From contig BCKK01000011.1 of the NCBI GenBank assembly GCA_001600615.1, positions 618,839-682,838 of the forward strand: a stretch of 64,000 bases of DNA, read 5' to 3'. A program made the position numbers and the translations under genes. Under the pieces are notes generated by a model. It searched no databases. It saw only the letters and a list, made by a program, of their open reading frames with translations, and was not told the origin of the DNA. Below are positions 44,407 through 57,107 of this stretch, in pieces (position 1 is the stretch's first letter; every line of letters starts with the position of its first letter). The DNA comes from Dioszegia crocea. Lineage: Eukaryota; Basidiomycota; Tremellomycetes; Tremellales; Bulleribasidiaceae.

Positions 44407-46237
44407 TCAGATGTATCTGCGTATTCCGAGATATCCAAGTCCAACAGCGCCAATACCCAATCCACCCACTACCACACCCATCTCCGCCAACATCCACTTC
44501 CACCGACTAATGATTGCCTTCCCGGCTTCTGGACCCATTCTGACTTCGGGATCTAGCGCATCATCATCTGGATTCGAAGGCTTCTTCTCTCCATCCTTGG
44601 TATCCAGCTTATCCAGCTCTTCCGCGAACTCCTTAATTGTAAATTTGGTCCGCCTTGAACCTAGTTGCCAACAAACAATCATGAGCACCAGCACCCGGGT
44701 GATGTCCACCCTCTCCACCTCCCATCCTGTCCTATACACTCGTCCGAACGCCTTCATACAACGCTCAGCCCAAAAACTAGCGTGCATCTTGAAAGACGCC
44801 CATCTGCCTGTTGGAGGTAAGGCCAATCTGTCCGCTAGGCCTTCCCCCAGCAGGAAGCGAGACATGGCAAGGGACGTCTCGACTGAGCCGTATCGTGGTG
44901 GCCGGTTGGAGACGGAGGCGAGAAGGCGATAGGTGTGGGTAGTTCGATAATCGTCGGTGATGTAGTCGGTGGAAAAGAGGTGCATCGTATTGCTCGCAAA
45001 GAGTTTCTCGGCACGACGAGTGGTGGCATAGTGATGTTGTAATTTTTCAGAGGGTATGCCGAGGTAGTATCTGCAGGTAAGTACTGGCTGCGAGATTGAC
45101 TGACCCTATATGTCTCCAAGTTGAGATATACGCCTGCTCCTCTTGAGGCGAAAGCTTGAAGCCCATGCGTCGAAGCGACCATAAGGGCGCAATTGCAAAA
45201 GAGCCAAGAGTGGCGATCATGTCCCTTCGAGTTAGACTCATCGTTCGAGGCAGACTCACTCTTGATTAATAGGTATTCCATCAACCTTCTCATCATACAC
45301 CTTCATCATCCCTTTCCCACTGGCCAGCCTGACACGCACTGAAGAGTGCAGAAGTCGAACTCGGATGGCAGATTTCCATCCAATGCCAGTGACAGGAGTC
45401 ATGTCGTTCTGACCTCAGCTATACTCCCGTAGACACTCACCATATAATCCATGATCGCCTGCGTAGTCTCGAGTAGACGCTTATACGTCCGATCTTTCGA
45501 GTCGCCAGTCAAATAGCTTGTCTCTCTCAAGACGTTCATGACTCTATTCGCCGAGAAACCTCCCGCCAGACTAAAGTGCAGCAGCGCCGTGAAGATCTGG
45601 ACGGAGTAACGCCAAAAGACGGCCTGTCCTTGGGCAAGAGTGGGCTGCGGGGCAAAGTTGGGGGTTGCAAGTGATTCGCGAGGAGAATAGGGCGAAAAAT
45701 GGGAGGGGCCAGAAGGAAGGGCTGATACTCCAGGAGGTGGGTCTCGAGCAATCTATCGAATCAGCGATGTCAAGCATGACCAATTGGCAATGCTCACCTC
45801 TTCCCAGAATTTGACGACACATTCCGTCCTCTTGCCCTCTGGTAGCTCCAAGTGCTCTATTATTCTCTGAAGTCCGTCTTGCCCAGCCTTAAGACCGAGC
45901 GTGCGTACCACCTCATCGCAAAGAGGATCGCCCATATGTCGCCACCTGCCGATCAGTTCCAATCCGGAAGGTAGACGTACGGCTCTAGCTTAGATGGTGG
46001 CAGGCAGTCCTTAAGGTCAGCGGCATTCACAGATCTTGTACTCAAGACACACCTCATCCCATACCATATAATAATCGCCCAGCGAAGAGATTACTGTTCC
46101 GATCGAGATCGAATCTAGCTCGTCACAATGAGAGATGGGCGTTGCCGTAGCTACCCCTCCAGGGGGGATGTCGCCGACTGCGAAGAATCAGCTCCAGTCA
46201 ACTGAATAGACCCACCTGTGAAGGGATCGCGCTGCAT
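44407..46237 (-). CDS. DUF2236 / mpaB-type oxygenase family protein
   Basis: A multi-exon gene whose core includes YSVQIFTALLHFSLAGGFSA, NRVMNVLRETSYLTGDSKDR, TYKRLLETTQAIMDYM, SAIRVRLLHSSVRVRLASGK and GIPINQEDMIATLGSFAIAP. These are hallmarks of the ER-bound mpaB/rubber-oxygenase (DUF2236) family. The conserved Arg/His residues of RVRLLHSSVR fit a heme-binding helix. A hydrophobic segment (VGGLGIGAVGLGYLGIRRYI) lies at the extreme C-terminus and may anchor it. The 5' end is not settled. MQRDPFTVGDIPPGGVATAT starts at 46237, but the frame stays open upstream (RRWTPFIALHLQLVYTAT) without an ATG, so an earlier exon is likely. One internal junction, around 45965-46060, is also unresolved. Oxygenase chemistry is inferred from the family. 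Confidence 0.75.
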
Positions 46238-46412
46238 CGTAGCTGTATACACAAGTTGCAGATGTAGGGCGATGAATGGAGTCCATCGACGAAAGATCGG
46301 CAAAGATGAAACACATGCACGGCGAGTTTTCGGCAGATTGGTGTGTGGAACTTACGGCATTGTCAAGCTCAGCCTCAGTCTGAGTCGACAACAACTGCAT
46401 ACATCACGCACC

Positions 46413-47407
46413 ATGAACTACTCAAGGACTCTACAAGTGGGCGTCGTTCTCTTCCCGGGAGCTCTACCACTCGAGTAAGCAATTCAGTCGAGAAAGGCGT
46501 GCGTTTGAGCTGATAGTCCAGTTTCATCGGGTGAGCTGATCCCCTCATCCGACATTGCCCCTTTGCTGAATAGAGCACCCCTACATCTGACGAGGTCCGT
46601 GCTGATACGACAGCCCAACATGTATCTTCACAGCTTTATCACCTGCGTCGGTCAAGAAAAACTCCATCAAGACCGAATACGCCATGGAGATAACTTACCT
46701 CGGCGAAACCTCGGACGAAGTTGTCTGTACCGGTCAACTCAACATCAAGCCAACCAAGACCTACGCAGATGTGCTTAGCGGCGACCACAAGATTGACATC
46801 ATGTTGATCCCGGGAGGAATAGGCGCTCGACCATGGACTGCAAGCGAGGGGTTGAAGGAGTTTGTCAAATGGGGGGCTGAGAATACGGAATGGGTATTGA
46901 CTGGTGAGCTTGGTTTCCTATCTTCACTGAGGAGATGGTTTTATGGGAATGTGACCTGGACCTGGCTGATGTATCAGTCTGCACGGGAGCTTGGCTCCTT
47001 GCTTCCACCGGCGGCCTGGACGGACAAAAGGCTACAACCAACAAAGTGGCGTTTGCAGAATGCCAGGTCAGTTCCCTTTCTCCCCACCTTCCCTGAACTC
47101 TACCGATAGTGGATGAATCTAGGCTGACTCTGCGCAGAAACACACTGCAGATCGATCAGTTGAATGGATCCCCAGAGCCCGTTTTGTCCACTCGGGCAAA
47201 TTCTGGACAGCCTCCGGCGTGAGTGCCGGCATCGATATGGCATGTGGGTTTGTGGATGCTATATGCGGGAAAGAAGCAGGAGAGAAAGCTAGGGACTGGG
47301 CGGAGTATACGTGAGTCCTTTCTTGTACGGAGCTCTAATCCTCCGCTGACTTGTGTAGATCCGCAGCTGAGGGCGACGATCCGTTTGCGGAGAAGTGCGG
47401 ACTCTGA
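46413..47407 (+). CDS. DJ-1/PfpI-family protein
   Basis: About 250 residues in six exons. RTLQVGVVLFPGALPLD is joined through a 9-nt microexon to FIGPTCIFTALSPASVKKNS. Then come IEITYL-like AMEITYLGETSDEV, DIMLIPGGIGARPW, and TVCTGAWLLASTGGLDGQKA with the nucleophilic Cys of the elbow. VEWIPRARFVHSGKFWTASG and VSAGIDMACGFVDAICGKEA follow, ending AEKCGL. Fungal members of this fold act as glyoxalases, amidases or have unknown roles. Exon 3 starts at 46614. Later introns have GTCAGT, GTGAGC and GTGAGT donors. It is head to head with the DUF2236 gene, sharing under 180 bp between assigned starts. Confidence 0.85.
46522..46530 (+). other. 9-nt microexon of the DJ-1-family gene
   Basis: TTTCATCGG lies between GATAGTCCAG (acceptor) and GTGAGC (donor). 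It joins exon 1 ending CTC-GA (46474) to exon 3 starting C-CCA (46614), producing Leu-Asp-Phe-Ile-Gly-Pro. That is the conserved turn following the first strand of DJ-1/PfpI proteins. Skipping it would keep the frame but delete three conserved residues. Confidence 0.78.
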
Positions 47408-47883
47408 GGGTCGCCGCCCAGTACTGCAAGTCTCCTCAGTCATTGACGATCTACTCTGTGAGACCTCACTGACTGACGTAGCAGAGACGTGCAGGCAGAT
47501 GCACGGCATTCGGGGGGCGACAAGGGGTACCTCCCACACTACTTGTATGATGCTTGTAAGGTTTTGCTTGGATGGATGCATTAGCCACAGATGATCATAC
47601 TTTAATAATCAGCACGTCGGCGTAGCTACGTCCCTAGAAGTGACGGGGCAAAGCTGACCCCTATACCCAGGTCGCCATGGCTTCAGCTTGGTGCCACTTT
47701 GCCACTTTGGCGAAGGCGGAAGGTTCCGGGGCACTTTTCTCCACCTTGCGCGCCACTTAATCCCGCTCGGGAATACAGCGGTCCCTTCTCATCATACATC
47801 TCATACATAACATATAGTACATACAAGTACTACCTCTCTCGTCTCTTATTACCGACAAGCGAGAGATCAACAAGAAGCACACA
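47408..47883. promoter_or_regulatory. Upstream region of CWC21
   Basis: The 476 bp between the DJ-1-family stop and the CWC21 start contain only short frames. A repeated TTGCCACTTTGG pattern occurs near 47693-47711, and a TACATAACATATAGTACATACA stretch precedes the start by about 65 bp. No gene is supported. Confidence 0.4.
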
Positions 47884-49254
47884 ATGACTTATAACGGCGT
47901 CGGACTCCAAACGGCACGAGGGAGGTAAGTTTGAATCCGCCCGACCCATCCCAGGCCTAGCAGAAGACAAATATCCTCCCTCTTTCCCATGCAATATACT
48001 AGATTCCTTGCTAACTTGCTCCAGTGGTACCAACGCCTACGTGTCGAAGAACAACGCACATCTTCGTATCCGAGAGGGACCGCCGGGAGGGGGATTTGGA
48101 GGAGCAGGAGCGGGGGGAAAATACGGCGATTTTATCGACGACCTACAAGGACCCATCCATCGTGCTCCTGACGCAGGAATCCTGGAGCATGAGCGGAAGC
48201 GGAGAGTCGAGGTTAAGTGCCTAGAACTAAGGGACGAGTTGGAAGAGAAAGGGTAAGTTTCTGCATTTTTGCTTTTCCGAACAGCTGAGCATTGATCCGG
48301 ATCCTCTGATCTTAAGCTGGAATAAAGAGCTGATTCATCAGGCTAGATGACGACGCAATTGAAGAAGCTGTCGACACCCTTCGATCCAAGCTCGCCTCCC
48401 AATCCCACCTCCTGAACAACAACACCCGCGCTCGTCTCACCGACTCACACTCCATCGCACAAGCAAAGCAAATCGAAATGAGCAGGATGGGCCTGGCTCT
48501 TGGCGTTTCGGCAAATCACGTGGAAGGCAAGGCGTTTCAGCGTGAAACTGAAGAGGAGCGGGCGTCGCGGATGGCGGAGAGGGAGACCAAGATGCAAGAC
48601 CGGGCAGAGCGGGAGGTCAGGCGAGAGATGGATAATCTGAAGAGGGAAGAGGAGAGGGTTGCGGCGGAGAAGAAGAGGCGAAGGGATGAGTATTACGCCA
48701 AGATTCAGCGCGAGAAGGCTGCAAAGGAGGCCGAGGAGAGAGGCAATGACGGGGCTGGGGCTGGTCGGGGCAGAGGGAGATCTGACAGTCCACCTCGAGG
48801 CTCGAGGAGAGCGAGAGATGATTCTGCTTCGCCACCACCGCCCTCTAATAGGCGCCGAGTCGATGAAGGCGCTTCCACTCGTCAGCGTCACCCCGACTCT
48901 CCCTCTCCACCCCGCAACCAGCGCCCTCGCTCCCCATCCTACTCCCGATCCCCTTCCCTTCCTAGGAGCTCTCGACGTGGCAGACCTGCATCGCCTCCTG
49001 CTCGCAGCAGTATGAGATATGCCTCCGACTCACGATCTCCACCTCGCCGGGTCCGTCCCCGCTCGGACTCCCGCTCTCCCTCCCGCTCGCCTCCCCGAAG
49101 AGCTCGACCTGTATCACCCGCCCGGTCTGCTAGCCCTGCCAGGCGACGGAAGTACAGCTCGTCTCGGTCTCGATCGGGAAGTGTGGATACCAGGGACGAA
49201 AGAAGCTTGACGCCGGAGCCGTCCAAACAGCGTATCGAGCGGGTGGCGAAGTAG
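47884..49254 (+). CDS. CWC21: Pre-mRNA splicing factor Cwc21 (SRRM2-like)
   Basis: About 400 residues in three exons. The first exon is the conserved [13 protein letters not shown], spliced in phase 2 to [18 protein letters not shown], the N-terminal signature shared with SRRM2 (SRm300). [20 protein letters not shown], then DELEEKG and [20 protein letters not shown], form the CWF21 domain, which contacts Prp8 in the active spliceosome. A charged coiled-coil ([20 protein letters not shown]) follows. The C-terminal half is an RS-rich tail ([40 protein letters not shown]), longer than in S. cerevisiae and closer to the animal layout. This fits an intron-rich genome. Intact. Confidence 0.92.
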
Positions 49255-49600
49255 ATTTAAATCAGTGGGCACCAGGGGTGATTTTGGTGAAAGGGGGGTT
49301 GATATCAGGATGGAGGCGCGCAATCAAAGCGTGAAAGCTGTGGGGCCGTTTCAAGATGGGGGATGAGCTGGATGGCGACCGTACTGTAGAACACAGGGTC
49401 GTATCATGTAGATTTGTGGGTCCGTTTCAGGAGAGGGATAATCTGGTGTATTGGGAGAGTGAATATGATGAACCACTCCGACAATCTAACTGTTCTGGAA
49501 GACGCCAAGAGGACACGCCTGAAGACCAAACCAATCCCGTCACCGGGGAACACTGCATCGGCAAGGACGGTTAAGTTATACATCCTAATCCCAGGTTCGA
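49255..49600. other. Convergent intergenic region
   Basis: The 346 bp between the CWC21 stop and the stop of the minus-strand transporter should be the two 3' UTRs. Short frames at 49356-49574 and 49414-49719 are unsupported. Confidence 0.4.
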
Positions 49601-51799
49601 CTATTGATCGCCATCTTCAACGACGGCCTTTCCTCTCCATCCGCCCCGTCCTCTTCCCCAACTCCTTCCCCGTTCCTTCACAGGCCCCATCTCCCTCTCC
49701 TCGACAAACCATGCGCTGACCAGCGTCAGACACGCAACTCCACCACACCCTATCCACACCAGCGACAAACTCTCCCCATACGCCTTCAACGCTAGATCCT
49801 GTATCGGCTGCGGTAACGCTCGAATTGCAGTCTTGCTAGAGTGCAGAATGGCATTTATGGTGGATTGGCGTTCCGGGCCTGCTGGGAGTGCGCGGCGGAG
49901 GAGATGGGATAAGAGGCCAAGTTGTGAGGAGGCACCGAGGGAGATACCGAGTGTGCCACCTAGGGAACGAACTGTGTAGAGAAGGGCGGTGGCGCGTGGC
50001 TGGGATGTCAGCGGATAATCAGACGGAATCAGGAATGAGGTGGACTGACCATCATCTTGCTATCTACGGCACTGATGAGAGCCACTAATCTGATTAGCTC
50101 AACCATCGGCATGTCCATGACAGATACTCACCAAGATTGACACACAGAAAGACCGAATATCCTAGAGGCGGGAACATGGCTGTCGCGTAGTACCCAAGTG
50201 TCGTCCAAGTAGGGTTCCACTGAGAGGCGATAAGAGAACAAACGATGGGTGGGACTAACGCAAGCACACCCATCATTCGGTATTTGCCACCCCGACGAAT
50301 ATGCCTGTTTGGATCAGCTCAAAATTGGGCAGCAGCTGAAGTTTACTCACTGTCCTGCAAACATCGATCCCACTGCCTGTCCGAAGCCTGATGTTAGGGA
50401 CAACATGAGGCCAGCCTGTGCCGTTGAAGTGTTGAGAATGACAGCAAAGTACATTGGTCTGTGGCGTCAGCAGGAAAGCATTGTTCAGAGCTGATTTAAA
50501 CTTACATTTGATACATCTATGGAAGTCAGCGTCACGTTCCATCCCGCTGCCGCAGGAATACTCACGAAAGCCTGTGCCACAACCGACATGAAGAAACCAC
50601 TCATCAAAACGGCAGCTGTATGTTTCTCCCTGAACATAGAGAGCGGTATTATCGGCCGCTCAGCTCTCCCCTCAACGAAGAGTAACACCGCTGTAGCCAG
50701 CACCGCAGCTAGTAGATTTCCCCATACGATAGGCGCAGACCATGGCTCGAGGTACGATGTGTGGAATGAGAAGCCGAGGATGAGAGTGGTCACTGCGCCG
50801 ACGAGAAGTAGGGTACCCGCCCAGTCAAGAGAGGCAAGACCGGCCCAGATGGTCTGGTGAGTCGGAGGTATTGGCGCTGGGGGAAGAAGGAGAGTGACCA
50901 TTGTGATGCAGAATATCACGACAGGCAGCTGCAGACGTTAACGAATCCGCGAGAGGATTGACCTACTTGTACCCAGAAAGAAGCTGGCCATCCTAGATGA
51001 TCCACTAGCCAGCCTGCTATTGGTCCGCCTAGCGTCGATCCAGCACCAAAGATCACCATCATCAGACCTAATTAGTCAGCTAGCAAATCTCCAGCAGCCC
51101 TTTAGCTCACCCTGGTATAGACCTCTATCTCTCAGAGGCACCAAATCAGTCACAATGACAGCCGACACTGTCAACATGCCTCCGCCTCCAAGCTGTCTTA
51201 TCAGCATTTGTCTCGCCGATCACAGAGGAAGGAGCACTCACTCCTGCAACAGCTCGGGCTGCTATAAGAAAGTAGATATTTGGACTGAGGGCACACATTA
51301 ACGTCCCTAGTCCGAATATGCTACATCCAGTAATCATTGCGAACTTCCTTCCAAGCGAGTCCATAAACACACCATACAGAGGAATAACTAGCCGTTTAGC
51401 GTGGGCATCACCCTGAAATGTCCAGATACAGAAATACAGAAGACAGCATGGCTCACCTGCAGTACTAGCCAATGTGAACATACTTCCCAAATAACTGCTC
51501 AACTCTGCGTGGCCAAACCAGCCTCCGACGGCTGGCGCGATGGTGGGGACTGCCATAGCCTGGAAGGCCATGACGAAGTTGGCGGACCATACTCCGCCGA
51601 GAAGTAGCACAAATCGAGTACGTGATATCGTCTGTTTTAGTGGTGAAGACCGCAGAAGGGGTGTAGTAGATGTCAAGGCTGGGAGCAGGGGAGAAGTTTC
51701 GGAGGGGGAATCTGAAAAGCCAGAGGGGGCAGGTGGAGGCGGGGCTGGTCGGGGCGGAGAGTTTTGAATCGGAGCCGGGCGAATGACTATGGCTGACAT
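49601..51799 (-). CDS. MFS drug:H+ antiporter, DHA2-like
   Basis: A multi-exon gene for about 560 residues. After a Pro/Ser-rich cytosolic N-terminus come RFVLLLGGVWSANFVMAFQA (TM1), VIPLYGVFMDSLGRKFAMIT (TM2 plus the MFS D-x2-G-R-K loop) and YFLIAARAVAGVGGGGMLT-type TM4. VIVTDLVPLRDRGLYQ and GLASLDWAGTLLLVGAVTTL follow. This order, including the DRGxxQ motif and the L-DW-x-G-T segment of a 14-TM protein, is typical of DHA2 proteins such as Azr1/Vba-type transporters. These export drugs or load basic amino acids into vacuoles. The C-terminal tail is basic (KERGRSWGRGRGGWRGK). Substrate unknown. All four exons downstream of TM6 were checked for frame only. Confidence 0.83.
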
Positions 51800-52060
51800 C
51801 CTTCCCTGATCCCGACGTTATAAGCAGCAAGTAGAAAGGTGTATAAGTCCTTCCTCAAAAGTCTGCTTAGCAATCGAGGAGGTGGTGGTCACCATGCCGA
51901 GAGATCTTTTCCTGGATCAACAAGCTCGGTCACATCCGACGGCCGGGTGAGTAACCCACATGTGTGCAATGCCTGTCTTATCGCTACAGTATCATGCGGC
52001 TCAAACTAGCACATCTACATCAAGACCAAGGTTCAAGTATGAATCAAGATCGACCATACC

Positions 52061-55000
52061 CTAGGTAGACAATTCCCCCAAGTCCACCTCGCCCTTTCCG
52101 AACGCCCGTTCGAACACATCGGCATTCTCCGCCTGTCCCAGATCCAGCTCCTGCCCCATCTCATCCGCCCAAATCTCCCTAAGAGCATCGACGACCGATC
52201 GAAGACCAAACACAAAGCCCATGTCAGGCTTTGTACCAAATTTAGGAGGGAACCGCGCCAAAGCCAATCCCGTCTCGACGTCAAAGCGAGTGTCGTACCC
52301 CTTACCCAACGCCTGGATATCTTCATTAGGATCCTTGGGCATCGGGATGAAGTCGGCGCCAGTGGTTGTATGCGCAAAGTCGACGACGCGAAGATTGATT
52401 TCGCCTCGGATCCGATGGGCAGATTTCCTCGCGTGGTGCGGGACAGGGTGGGGACGAGATTCGGCATTTGCATGATTTGAGTTTCGGGAGTGGGTGTGAG
52501 AGTGAGAGTGGGAGTGGGAATGTGAGTGGGAGTGGGTGCTGGAGTGATGGCTCTGTCTCGATGTGTGGCCCGATTGGTGATCGACGCTTCGGCTTCTTCT
52601 ACCGGGCCCCGAAGTAATTTCGACTGGCCGAGTCGGTGTCCGATCCTCCTCCGTCATCTCCGTCACTGTCCCCAACCTTCTATCCGGCATGGGAGTATCC
52701 AGATCCTGCGCCATGCCCAGCTCTCCACCCGCTGCTTGCCCAGCAAAGTGATCCTGCACGCTCTTTTCTCCGTCGTAGATTAAGAGCAGGGAGCAGCCGT
52801 AGAACCGAAATCCGCCCAATCGAAGGATAATCGCTGCGAGGTTGAGCAGTTTTTGGATGAGAGGCGGGATATGTGCAGTGAGCAGATGATCCCCATCGTC
52901 GAGGAATAGGCGTAGGATGTTGGAAAAGTCGGCAGTTTTGATCTCTCGACCGCGATATTTGTTCTTGGACACGAAGGATTGGGTAGAGTTATTCCATACC
53001 TATGGGCTCAGCAGAGTACGCGGTAGATCTAAGACCGGTAATGGAGGTGTGTTTTGATGAAGAGGTGGAGGGATGATCAAATTTTCACGGGGAATAGAGG
53101 ATTGGGTCAAGCAAAATCCAGGTCGAAACTCACCTGCATTCCGCACATCCTAACACCTAACGTCCGCGAAGTAGTCGCATCACACTTCTTCCGCTGACTC
53201 TTCTTCTTCAATGGCGTGGCATCGTACCCATATTGCCTCGTTCCCATCTTGAGATCCAGCACACAGGGATGTTTCAGCCGACCCGTCAAATCTTCCATAA
53301 AGATGAAAAGCTCTTGTCGGGTGGTACTTGCATCCTCTGCGACGGATGAGGTTACGGTAGATACCGGTCGAGCTGAAGGAGGATTGGTAGAGGGTGGTCG
53401 AGCGGATAGAGCGGTAGATGGCTCATGGTGTGTCCGAAGCGGGGACGGGGATGGTGAGGTGATGGGAAGTGGCGATGCTGTGGCCGGGGTCATCGGTCGA
53501 AGGGTATTGAGCAGGTTGAGGACAGGTCTGGCCGAGGTGGCCGATGCCTTCGGTCGGACGAGCAACCCCTCTCCTCCCTCCTCGTCATAATCCTCGTCCT
53601 CTCCCAGATCCTGCATGTCAAACATGCCTCTATCCTCACTCTCGTCCCTCTTCCCTCTGGCAGTCCTACCGTCATTGAGCACCACGTCGCTCTTGGTCCG
53701 CCTCATCCCTGAATCTTCGTCTCCGCCCTTGTCCTCATCTCCCCTACTCCTCGCGCGAAGGTCGACACTTCCCTTCTGATTCAGCCTCGCACGCCCTCTT
53801 CTCCGTCCCTTCCTCCCAGACCCAGCCACAGAAGCACTCCCGCTTCTCCTTCCCATACCATCATCTTCCCCTCGCTCATCATCCGCATCTTCCTCTCCAT
53901 GCCCATGCCTGTGGAGCGCATGGTTCGCATTCTTCTTGAGTCGCTTCAAGATTGTAGCGAAGACGTGATCCTTGAGCTTGGTGTTTACCGTAGTCGATCC
54001 GGTCCCACCCCAAGGATGGGGGGAGCAATAGCCGGGAAGGTGCATTTCGCTCGAGCTGGGAGCTTGACCCAAGGCGGAGGGATAGAGACCGCGATGGGGA
54101 AGAGTAGGAGTGGAAACGGTATGGTGTAGATGGGAGGGGTGTGGAGAGTTGGTCAGACTGGATAGGGGTGTCGCCATTGCAGCACTGTCGATGTTGTCGG
54201 CATTTTCGGGAATGACGCGAGGAATCGCTAGACCGGATGGCGAAGACGGCATAAAACCCCTAAGGCTCGGAGAAGCACCGGCAGGGAACGAGCTTCCTCC
54301 GAAAGAACTCCCAGGCGAGTGAGTCCCCGTTCCGGGCCGGATGAACTCCTGACTCCTAGCTGAGGAAGGCCTTAATCCCCTTCCACCTCCACTTCTCGTA
54401 TCCTCATCGCTTATTTGACTTGTCTCCCGCTTGTACCGCCCTGCTCTCCCTCGCTCATCCCTTGACGACCGGAACAACCAATCAGGCACAACATGGCGAT
54501 TCCAGTCTAGCGAGACTTCCGGAACCTCGACGTCCATTTCGCGCTCGCGGTAGGTAGCCATCGAAGCGGATTTCTGTAGTGCAGGCCGGGTGTTTGGCGT
54601 GGGAGGAACAGATAGATTGGGAGTAGTGGGTGCGGGGGAGTTGGGATCGGCAGGGGTCAGACTACCGTTCTGCCCCGCTTCGTCCTCGGTAGGAGCACGA
54701 AGGTGTTTACGGTAATTGACGAGCATCACGCCTAGGTATCGAGGGATAAATGCTAAGAGAGCCGGAGCGAGACGTTCGACTTCTTCGTAGAAAAGATTTT
54801 CTCGGCTGACAAGGGGCTAAGAAGTCAGCAAAGATCGCATGAGCTGGACCACAGACTGACTTTGCAGACCGCCCTTCTTGTAAACTTGTAAATCGAGCTG
54901 TGACCTCCAACAGCATGGTCGAAAGGCTGAAGCGGAACCGTCATGTGACCCTCCTCTTCCGCGCTCAATTCCGTATCCTCACTCAATCCAGCGTCCCCCT

Positions 55001-57107
55001 CTTCACCGCCCTGGCCAAAGTAGCCGTTGTCCGACTGACCGCCTTCTTGACTTGCACTTGCGTTGAGATCTTCCTCATCATCGTCTGTTCCCGACCCAGA
55101 CTCAGAGCCGGATGAACTAGATCCTGTTCCGCTCGTCCATCCACTCTCATCGCTCATCGACAACGCTTCGGAGAAGGACTGCCTCCCGCTCCTCGATACC
55201 GTGTACGAGCCGGAAATGATCTCATTGTCCGTCGAGATAGATCCAGGCGGAGGGGCATGCGACTCCAGCGCAGAGTCACTGCCAGATACCACAGGCTCCG
55301 GATCAGTTGATAAGGGAATAGTGCGCTTGACCCTTGTCGAAGGACGGCGCAAGATGGGAGAAGTGGGGAGAATTTGGATAGCGGCGGTGATGTCGTCGGT
55401 TGGGGTGTGGGGGAGGTCGCTAGCTTGGTCCTCCTCTACCATGCCTGGAAGGCTGTCGACGGCAGATGAAGAATGTCGAGTGGGAGAAACTGACTCAGGG
55501 ACCGTATCACGAAGGAGCGTACGACGTCGAGGGGTAGGGATAGTCGATAGGGCCGAGTAAGTCTCCTTCGCGGGTGATAGTTGAGGACTGACGCCAGGGC
55601 TCGCCTTTTCCTTTCGTCCAGTATGTACCGGCGCACTGGGAGCGGTATAACCCCTGTCCCTGCCCTTCCGCTCCTTGATTACCTCCCAATCCCCACCACC
55701 TCCAGTCTCAAGTTTCACCTTGCTCCCTTGTAGGCCACCTGCTCCAATCAGACCTGCCAGGCTCGCCTTCCTACTCTCCTTGAAAAGCCCCATACCCATA
55801 CTACCCTTCCTCCCTTGCTTGCCCAACAGACGAGTCTCCAAGCTATCTTTCGCTTCCGTCAGAACCCTCAGAGCTTCCCTTGGGAGAGGCAGCTCATCCC
55901 CACCTGCGCCCCGCCGTAGAGCTTCTCCGAAGGAAGCGTCGAATGCTCCGCCGAGCCCCAGCTCCAGATTGATCTGGCTTCCACTCCCACTTGCACCTCC
56001 GGCTGACTCGCCTTCAATAGCGGATCCATTGTCCTGTAGCGAGTACGCTCGATCGGTAGAGAAGTGCGGAAGGAAGTACGAGCCGGGAGCACCGACGACC
56101 GGCCGACCGGACGGGATATGGACGGAATTGGCACGTGGTCGTCGAGAAGACGCCGAGGAGATTGGAGGGAATGGCTTATTGTAGGATGAGGATGCACGCG
56201 AAGATGTAGGTTTAGCTGAGGAAGTGGGCAAGGGTGAGAAGAGGGGAGACACGATGGTGGGTAAAGGTGCGCGGATGCCCGAGTTGAGCCGAGTGATACC
56301 GCGAGTTTGGTCGGTTCCAGGACTGGGCGTTCGGCTTGGTCGACTTGTCGAGTCGGAATGTTGAGGAAGATTGAGAGAGTAGGAGCCGAAGCCATGAGAT
56401 GCGGGACGATTAGGCTGATCGCTCTGCGTTCCTCCGCTTGTGTTGCCTTTGCTCGTACCGCCTTGGACGCCAACTATCGCTCCCTTGGCTCCGCCGTTCC
56501 CTCTCACCACGCTATCATCCTCGTCATCGCTAAAGTCCAGCACTGCAGCTGACCGTAGGCTGATGGTAGCGGATCCGATCTCCTTCAGAAACGCCGGCCT
56601 CTCCCTTTTTGCCCCTACACCACCATCTACCGCCCGCTCTTTCCCTTTGCTCTTCCGACGCTGCAGTGCAGGCGATGAATCTGGGACTCGCGAGGAGTCC
56701 CCGCGAGACAATGAAGCTGGAGGTGGGAGTGTTGACCGCCCGTCAGGAGCTTCTCCTGATACCGCATCCGACCTGGTTTTCGCCCGGGGAACAAAGTACG
56801 AGGAACGTGTATTCTGCTCAGCCCCGCCCGTCAGAGTTGCAGTGCCTGAACCCGAGCGCGATCCGCCTGGAGTCGCAGCTGAACGATTCGACGGCCAGCG
56901 AGAGTTGCTCAACACCGACGGACCGGCGAAAGAGGAGGGTCCGGCTGGGTACTGATGCGGAGCAGTCAGCGGCGAGGAGAGGGAAGTGGGGTCTGAGGAT
57001 GGGACAGGGCGCTGGTAGGTGGTTGAAGAGGATATTGGTGATGCTGAGAGTGGCTGTACGAGCTCGCCCAGAGCAGTAGGTGGTTGTGATGATTTGGTAG
57101 GAAGCAT
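52061..57107 (-). CDS. KCS1: Inositol hexakisphosphate kinase Kcs1
   Basis: Three large exons encode about 1,600 residues. The kinase core has [20 protein letters not shown] followed by [16 protein letters not shown], then [20 protein letters not shown], the P-x3-D-x-K-x-G motif of inositol polyphosphate kinases. [13 protein letters not shown] and [20 protein letters not shown] supply the catalytic and metal-binding Asp residues. It makes 5-diphosphoinositol phosphates such as 5-IP7, which control phosphate signalling and virulence traits in related yeasts. The N-terminal 700 residues and the inserts between core blocks are Ser/Pro/Gly-rich and disordered, as in fungal Kcs1. A His-Ser tract (52490-52548) sits in the last exon. 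Many long antisense frames here are shadows. Confidence 0.92.
52490..52548 (-). repeat. Microsatellite encoding a His-Ser tract in Kcs1
   Basis: An imperfect GAGTGG/GAGTGT array on the plus strand. In the Kcs1 frame it gives alternating His and Ser, with some Thr ([24 protein letters not shown]). It lies between two kinase core blocks and could vary in length between strains. Confidence 0.75.

Noticed and set aside
55063..56955. Several long plus-strand frames opposite KCS1
   Set aside because: They are antisense shadows of the serine/proline-rich Kcs1 coding sequence and lack domains.
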